Positions 14,455 to 18,381 of a DNA stretch of 18,381 nucleotides are shown one piece after another. The notes beneath the pieces were generated by a model. That model saw nothing but the letters and a program-made list of their open reading frames with translations. It was not told the origin of the DNA and did not search any database. Positions within the stretch are counted from its first letter, which is position 1. The number at the start of each line of letters is the position of its first letter. Origin of the DNA: Oscillospiraceae bacterium (GTDB lineage Bacteria > Bacillota_A > Clostridia > Oscillospirales > CAG-272); the NCBI GenBank assembly GCA_015064425.1, contig SVSF01000025.1:1-18381 (forward strand). The letters are read 5' to 3'. Made by a program: the position numbers and the translations under genes.

Positions 14455-15660
14455 ATGGGATTAAATGATAAAGTATCTTCCGAACGTGTGCATATCGGAT
14501 TTTTCGGATTACGTAACGTCGGAAAATCAAGTCTTGTAAATGCCGTGACGGGTCAGCAGCTCTCTCTTGTGTCGGACGTCAAAGGAACGACTACCGACCC
14601 CGTTAAAAAGGCTATGGAGCTTCTTCCTATGGGCCCCGTTGTAATAATTGATACTCCCGGTATAGATGACGAGGGAATGTTGGGCGAGATGCGTGTTAAA
14701 AAGACAAGAGAGATTCTCGGTCAGATACACGTTGCGGTCCTTGTTAGCGAAGCGGGACGAGAGCTTAATGCGGCAGAGCTTGAGCTTTTGGATATATTTA
14801 AGCAAAAGAAAATAAGCTTTGTTGTGGTATACAATAAGGCAGATCTTGTGCCGAAACAAAAAAAGCTCGGTGAAAACGAGATATATGTAAGTGCAAAAGA
14901 AAATAAAGGGATATATGAGCTTAAAGAAAAAATTGCCCATCTTTCAAAATTTGAAGAAAATGATAAGCCTATAGTAAAAGACCTTATCAGCGAGGGAGAC
15001 GCGGTCGTGCTTGTTACTCCAATAGATTCCGCTGCGCCCAAAGGAAGACTGATACTTCCGCAACAGCAGACTATCAGAGATATCCTTGAAGCTGGCGCTG
15101 TACCCGTTGTTACAAGAGAAACTGAATTGAAGCAGGCTCTTTCTCTTCTTGCTGAAAAGCCAAAGCTTGTAATTACAGATTCTCAGGCATTTAAACTTGT
15201 GGATAAGGGTACGCCTAAGGATATTCCTTTGACGTCTTTCTCTATACTTTTTGCACGCTACAAGGGAGATCTTGCGGGTGCGGTAAAAGGGGCAGCGACC
15301 TTTGATAAGTTGAATGACGGAGACTATGTGCTTATATCTGAAGGTTGTACTCATCACAGACAATGCGGAGATATCGGTACTGTAAAGCTTCCCGCATGGA
15401 TAAAGGCATATACCGGCAAGGACTTGAACTATGAGTTTACTTCCGGCGGAGAATTTCCGGAAGAACTTGAAAAATACTCATTAATCATCCACTGCGGCGC
15501 ATGTATGCTTAACGATCGGGCAATGCGCTCGAGAATAGATCTTGCATCAGAAAAAGGAATTCCCATGACAAATTACGGTATTGCCATAGCGCATCTTAAC
15601 GGGATACTTCGCCGTTCAGTCGAGGTATTTCCCGATGTTGCAAAATATCTTGGAGAGTAA
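14455..15660 (+). CDS. hydF: [FeFe]-hydrogenase maturation GTPase/scaffold HydF
   Basis: HydF is the GTPase scaffold that carries the [2Fe] subcluster precursor and hands it to apo-HydA. The 401-residue protein has an N-terminal Era/TrmE-like G domain: P-loop GLRNVGKS (18-25), switch TTTDPV, DTPG (66-69) and NKAD. A central dimerisation region follows, then a C-terminal cluster-binding domain with the family motif CxHx45HCxxC at C298, H300, H346, C347, C350 (GCTHHRQC, then HCGACM). All ligand residues are intact, so it should be functional. ATG 14455 follows GAGAGGA. A TTG at 14440 in the same frame sits on top of that site and is rejected. It is 21 nt after hydG and 1 nt before the next gene. 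Confidence 0.96.
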   Translation: MGLNDKVSSERVHIGFFGLRNVGKSSLVNAVTGQQLSLVSDVKGTTTDPVKKAMELLPMGPVVIIDTPGIDDEGMLGEMRVKKTREILGQIHVAVLVSEAGRELNAAELELLDIFKQKKISFVVVYNKADLVPKQKKLGENEIYVSAKENKGIYELKEKIAHLSKFEENDKPIVKDLISEGDAVVLVTPIDSAAPKGRLILPQQQTIRDILEAGAVPVVTRETELKQALSLLAEKPKLVITDSQAFKLVDKGTPKDIPLTSFSILFARYKGDLAGAVKGAATFDKLNDGDYVLISEGCTHHRQCGDIGTVKLPAWIKAYTGKDLNYEFTSGGEFPEELEKYSLIIHCGACMLNDRAMRSRIDLASEKGIPMTNYGIAIAHLNGILRRSVEVFPDVAKYLGE

Positions 15661-15661
15661 T

Positions 15662-16531
15662 ATGATAGGATTGAAACACAATACTGTTGCACTTTGCGAT
15701 TACGAAAAAGAATGGGAAAAAGAAGCCGAAAGAACGATCTTTCGGCTTCGAAATATACTTGGGAAGATCGCCTGCGACATTCAGCATATAGGAAGTACTT
15801 CAATTACCTCAATAAAGGCGAAGCCGATAATTGATATAGCTGTTGCGACAGAAAGCTTCGATGATGTTTTATCGCTTGAAGCTAAGCTTAAAAATGACGG
15901 ATTTTATTACAGAGGCCGAGATATTGACTGTCAGCTCTTGTTTGCCTGCGGTAATTATTATGAGGGAACAGGAGATCTGCAGACTCATTTTATACACGTC
16001 GTAAAAAAAGACAGTATGGAATGGAGAAATTATATTAATTTCAGAGACTATTTGAATAATAATATCTCCGTTGCAAAAGAATACGAAGCTCTCAAGATTT
16101 CTCTTGCTGAAGCTGCTCCGACGGATAATGGCAGAGAAAAATATTTAAAGGGCAAACAAGATTTTATCACCTTTACGTTGAGAAAAGCTCTTGTGTATTC
16201 TTATCTTGGTAAGATCGTTGATATAAAGATAGATCGCCCAATAGGATATGTACACAAAAAAGAAAAATACAGTCTGACTTATCCTATAAATTATGGGTAT
16301 ATTCCCGGAGTTTTCGGAGGGGACGGAGAGGAGCTTGATGTATATCTTCTGGGGGTCGACAAAGCGGTAAACGAATTCAGGGCAAGAATTATCGGAATCG
16401 TTCACAGACACGATGATGTTGAGGATAAGCTTGTTGCGGCTGCGGATGGAACAGAATTCTCCAAAAGTGAAATAACGGAGGCTGTTCGTTTTCAAGAACA
16501 GTATTATGATAGCGAGATAGAGATACGGTAA
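15662..16531 (+). CDS. GrpB-like nucleotidyltransferase fused to an inorganic-pyrophosphatase-like domain
   Basis: The 289-residue protein combines two modules. Residues about 1-175 are a GrpB/UPF0157 domain of the polymerase-beta nucleotidyltransferase superfamily: CDYEKEWEKEAERT, then HIGSTSITSIKAKPIIDIAV with the GS motif and D58, and THFIHVV. Residues about 180-289 match a small family-I pyrophosphatase-like protein common in gut Firmicutes: GKIVDIKIDRPIG, LTYPINYGYIPG, DGEELDVYLLG, VHRHDDVEDK. Its DGEELD replaces the classic DxDPxD metal signature (middle Asp to Glu). Neither domain has a defined substrate; a transferase that releases pyrophosphate paired with a pyrophosphatase would be chemically sensible. 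Start ATG 15662 (site GGAGAG) is 1 nt after hydF stops, so it is cotranslated with the maturation genes. Confidence 0.8.
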   Translation: MIGLKHNTVALCDYEKEWEKEAERTIFRLRNILGKIACDIQHIGSTSITSIKAKPIIDIAVATESFDDVLSLEAKLKNDGFYYRGRDIDCQLLFACGNYYEGTGDLQTHFIHVVKKDSMEWRNYINFRDYLNNNISVAKEYEALKISLAEAAPTDNGREKYLKGKQDFITFTLRKALVYSYLGKIVDIKIDRPIGYVHKKEKYSLTYPINYGYIPGVFGGDGEELDVYLLGVDKAVNEFRARIIGIVHRHDDVEDKLVAAADGTEFSKSEITEAVRFQEQYYDSEIEIR

Positions 16532-16551
16532 TTAAAATTGGTGTTTGAAAA

Positions 16552-17625
16552 ATGAAAATTCAACTTTCGGATCATTTTACATATAAAAAGTTGTTAAGTT
16601 TTACACTTCCGTCAATAGTCATGATGATCTTTACATCTGTTTACGGCGTTGTAGACGGTTATTTTGTATCAAATTTTGTTGGTAAAACTTCTTTTGCAGC
16701 TGTGAATTTTATATATCCTTTTCTTATGATTTTAGGTGCTTTCGGATTTATGTTCGGTACGGGAGGAAGCGCGCTGGTATCGAAAACTATGGGCAAAGGG
16801 GATTTGAGTAAGGCAAAAAGCTTGTTTTCTTTGATAACCTATGTATCGTTAGGATCGGGAATTCTCATAGCGGTGCTGGGAATAGCATTTATAAGACCAA
16901 TAGCATCTGTATTGGGAGCAGAAGGGGGAATGCTTGAAGAATGCGTAGTATATGGAAGAATTATTCTCGCGGCGCTTCCTGCGTTTATGCTTCAGCAGGA
17001 GTTTCAGAGTTTTTTTGTTGCAGCGGAAAAACCCCAACTCGGTCTTGCAGTTACTGTTGCCGCAGGCGTAACCAATATGATTCTGGACTGGTTGTTTGTT
17101 GCTGTATTCGAATGGAATATTATAGGAGCGGCTTTAGCTACGGCGTTTAGCCAGATCATAGGAGGAATAGCTCCTCTTGTATATTTTATAAGAAGAAATT
17201 CAAGCCTTTTGCAGCTTACCAAACCCAAATTTGACGGCAGAGCATTGCTTAAGACCTGCACAAACGGTTCTTCCGAACTTATGAGTAATATCTCGATGTC
17301 ATTGGTTGGTATGTTATATAATGTTCAGCTTATGAAATATGCAGGCGAGGACGGCGTTGCGGCATACGGAGTACTAATGTATGTTTGTATGATATTTCTT
17401 GCTGTATTCATTGGTTATTCAATTGGAACTGCTCCCATAATATCTTTTAACTTTGGGTCAGGAAATAAAGATGAACTAAAAAATATTATGAAGAAAAGTC
17501 TTATAATAATCGGGATCTCTTCTTTGGCAATGCTTATTCTCGGAGAGGTTCTTTCCATGCCTTTGTCGCTTTTGTTCGTCGGATACGATACTGATCTGCT
17601 TGGACTTACTGAACAAGTCCAGTAA
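16552..17625 (+). CDS. MATE-family efflux transporter, C-terminus truncated by IS insertion
   Basis: The 357-codon frame begins KLLSFTLPSIVMMIFTSVYGVVDGYFVSNFVG, the typical MATE N-terminus, with about ten membrane helices and a second-repeat motif around GTAPIISFNFGSG. MATE exporters expel cations or drugs across the cytoplasmic membrane using Na+ or H+ gradients; the substrate is unknown. Normal members are about 445-460 residues with 12 helices. Here the homology stops at LLGLT and the last four codons (EQVQ, stop) are insertion-sequence DNA beginning near 17610. The last one to two helices are therefore missing and the protein is probably inactive. The gene lies 20 nt after the GrpB-pyrophosphatase fusion with a weak ribosome site, so it was likely the last gene of the operon. 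The remainder should lie beyond the element. Confidence 0.85.
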   Translation: MKIQLSDHFTYKKLLSFTLPSIVMMIFTSVYGVVDGYFVSNFVGKTSFAAVNFIYPFLMILGAFGFMFGTGGSALVSKTMGKGDLSKAKSLFSLITYVSLGSGILIAVLGIAFIRPIASVLGAEGGMLEECVVYGRIILAALPAFMLQQEFQSFFVAAEKPQLGLAVTVAAGVTNMILDWLFVAVFEWNIIGAALATAFSQIIGGIAPLVYFIRRNSSLLQLTKPKFDGRALLKTCTNGSSELMSNISMSLVGMLYNVQLMKYAGEDGVAAYGVLMYVCMIFLAVFIGYSIGTAPIISFNFGSGNKDELKNIMKKSLIIIGISSLAMLILGEVLSMPLSLLFVGYDTDLLGLTEQVQ

Positions 17626-17649
17626 AAACGGACAATAGAAAAAAAGAGT

Positions 17650-17692
17650 CCCCTATGGTAGAATAAAATCAGCTACCATAGGGGGATTTTTT
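17650..17692 (+). terminator. IS hairpin before orfA that terminates read-through and covers the ribosome site
   Basis: A perfect 12-bp stem (CCCCTATGGTAG 17650-17661 with CTACCATAGGGG 17673-17684, 11-nt loop) is followed by GA and six Ts. The GGGGG used as the orfA ribosome site (17681-17685) is in the 3' arm. Transcripts entering from outside would form the hairpin, ending or silencing transposase expression. Confidence 0.68.
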
Positions 17693-18043
17693 ATGCCAAG
17701 AGAATATAGAAATATAAAGGAATATGAAAGAGAAATATTTGCATTGCGAGAGCAAGGAAAAACAAACCGAGAAATATGTGAAAAATTCGGATTAAAGCAA
17801 AGACAACTTGAAAATTTCATCAATCGACATAATAGAAATCAAGCAAAGTTATCATCAGGTATATCAATAAAGCCCAAAGGCAGACCGAGAAAAGACGGAA
17901 CTACACTACCACCATCAATACAACAATTAAACAAAGTCGCTCAATTACAATACGAACTTGCAAGAAAAGAACGGCAAGTAAAAAGATTGGAAATGGAAAA
18001 TGAACTGATGCGGGATTTTCTCTCGCTCACCGAAAGGAAGTGA
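17693..18043 (+). CDS. IS3-family transposase OrfA
   Basis: The 116-residue protein has an N-terminal helix-turn-helix (about residues 10-48, REQGKTNREICEKFGLKQRQLENFI), a basic proline/glycine linker (KPKGRPRKDG) and a C-terminal coiled coil (about 78-110, VAQLQYELARKERQVKRLEMENELM). This is the standard IS3 OrfA, which binds the terminal repeats and multimerises with OrfB. Translation starts at ATG 17693, seven bases after GGGGG. Its TGA (18041-18043) overlaps the downstream frame, which lies in -1. No classic A6G slippery heptamer is visible; the GAAAGGAAG just before the stop could serve for frameshifting, or a GTG at 18040 could re-initiate. Confidence 0.9.
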   Translation: MPREYRNIKEYEREIFALREQGKTNREICEKFGLKQRQLENFINRHNRNQAKLSSGISIKPKGRPRKDGTTLPPSIQQLNKVAQLQYELARKERQVKRLEMENELMRDFLSLTERK

Positions 18044-18381
18044 GGACAAGCGTAAAATATATGGTAATTTATCGTCACAAAGATAAATATTCGGTTAGTG
18101 AAATGTGTAGATTCTTTGAAGTTTCCAGAAGTGGATATTATGGTTATGTATCACGAATGAATGTACCTGCATGGGATTTACCGTTAGCGGAGAAAATAAG
18201 AGAATGTCAAAACGAGTGCGGTAAAACCTACGGATACCGTAGAGTACATATATGGCTTGAAAGAAACGGTATTTATCGTAATCCTAAGACAGTACTAAGA
18301 GTTATGCAGAAATATGGGTTGCTGTCGGTAATCAGAAGAAAGAAATACCGTAACTACGGAGATTATCTACACAGATATCCA
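18040..18381 (+). CDS. IS3-family transposase OrfB (partial, 3' end beyond window)
   Basis: The visible N-terminal part reads KYMVIYRHKDKYSVSEMC, RFFEVSRSGYYGYV, then GKTYGYRRVHIWLERNG and LRVMQKYGLLS, the HTH_21 region typical of IS3 OrfB. The DDE catalytic domain should follow outside the window. The frame is open back through 18028, upstream of any start, as expected if OrfAB is made by -1 frameshifting. For independent translation the candidates are GTG 18040, overlapping the orfA stop as GTGA, and ATG 18061. I give 18040 but the start is undecided. No stop or frameshift is seen, so the element may still be active. Confidence 0.85.
   Translation, partial: MRTSVKYMVIYRHKDKYSVSEMCRFFEVSRSGYYGYVSRMNVPAWDLPLAEKIRECQNECGKTYGYRRVHIWLERNGIYRNPKTVLRVMQKYGLLSVIRRKKYRNYGDYLHRYP

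Larger units (their letters stand above)
17610..18381 (+). mobile_element. IS3-family insertion sequence, left part (continues past window)
   Basis: The element starts inside the MATE gene, probably at the TG of 17610-17611 (TGAACAAGTCC), consistent with TG...CA ends of IS3 elements. It carries orfA and the beginning of orfB in the -1 frame relative to orfA. The right inverted repeat and target duplication are outside the window, so the exact left boundary is an estimate of a few bases. Confidence 0.82.

Noticed and set aside
1..18381. tRNA, rRNA or CRISPR array
   Set aside because: No cloverleaf with a conserved T-loop, no rRNA-like stretch and no regularly spaced direct repeats were seen in any intergenic region.

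Overview
The window looks like a chromosomal segment of an anaerobic low-GC Gram-positive bacterium of the class Clostridia, probably a gut or rumen Oscillospirales/Ruminococcaceae-type organism. This rests on AT-rich intergenic DNA with strong AGGAGG-type ribosome sites, a complete [FeFe]-hydrogenase maturation set, a Cthe_2159-type beta-helix lipoprotein, a PRK06851-type ATPase and a MATE transporter. The genus cannot be fixed from the sequence alone.

Layout. Positions 1-227 (minus) hold the start of an XRE-type repressor with its own promoter. A gap (228-549) carries a minus-strand terminator and a possible gene remnant. It is followed by a CvpA-like membrane protein (550-1710). A shared 14-bp bidirectional terminator separates this from a convergent minus-strand MerR-type regulator that carries a transmembrane anchor (1757-2893). 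Upstream of that regulator, on the same strand, is a large beta-helix lipoprotein (2998-4854). It is divergent from an OmpR-type response regulator and its overlapping sensor kinase (5013-6913). Next come rpsB and tsf (7068-8777) with a strong promoter, a structured leader and a terminator. A tyrosine-phosphatase-like protein (8998-10281) follows, then a convergent P-loop ATPase (10327-11370, minus).

The second half is a single plus-strand operon for building the H-cluster of [FeFe]-hydrogenase. It has a near-consensus promoter at 11463-11492 and a roughly 150-nt leader that can be drawn with several hairpins, a possible pseudoknot and an intrinsic terminator. The genes in order are a TM1266-type small regulator, hydE, hydG, hydF, a GrpB-pyrophosphatase fusion and a MATE transporter. 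HydG makes the Fe(CO)(CN) synthon from tyrosine, HydE processes it further, and HydF is the GTPase scaffold that assembles the [2Fe] subcluster and delivers it to HydA. HydA itself is not in the window. The MATE gene is cut near codon 353 by an IS3-family insertion sequence that runs off the right edge.

The observation most worth pursuing is the hydrogenase operon leader. Its layout resembles a riboswitch or other transcription-attenuating RNA, and I do not recognise it as a known class. Secondary points are the membrane-tethered MerR regulator with a 19-bp promoter spacer, the GrpB-pyrophosphatase fusion, and the response regulator with no conventional start codon at its ribosome site.
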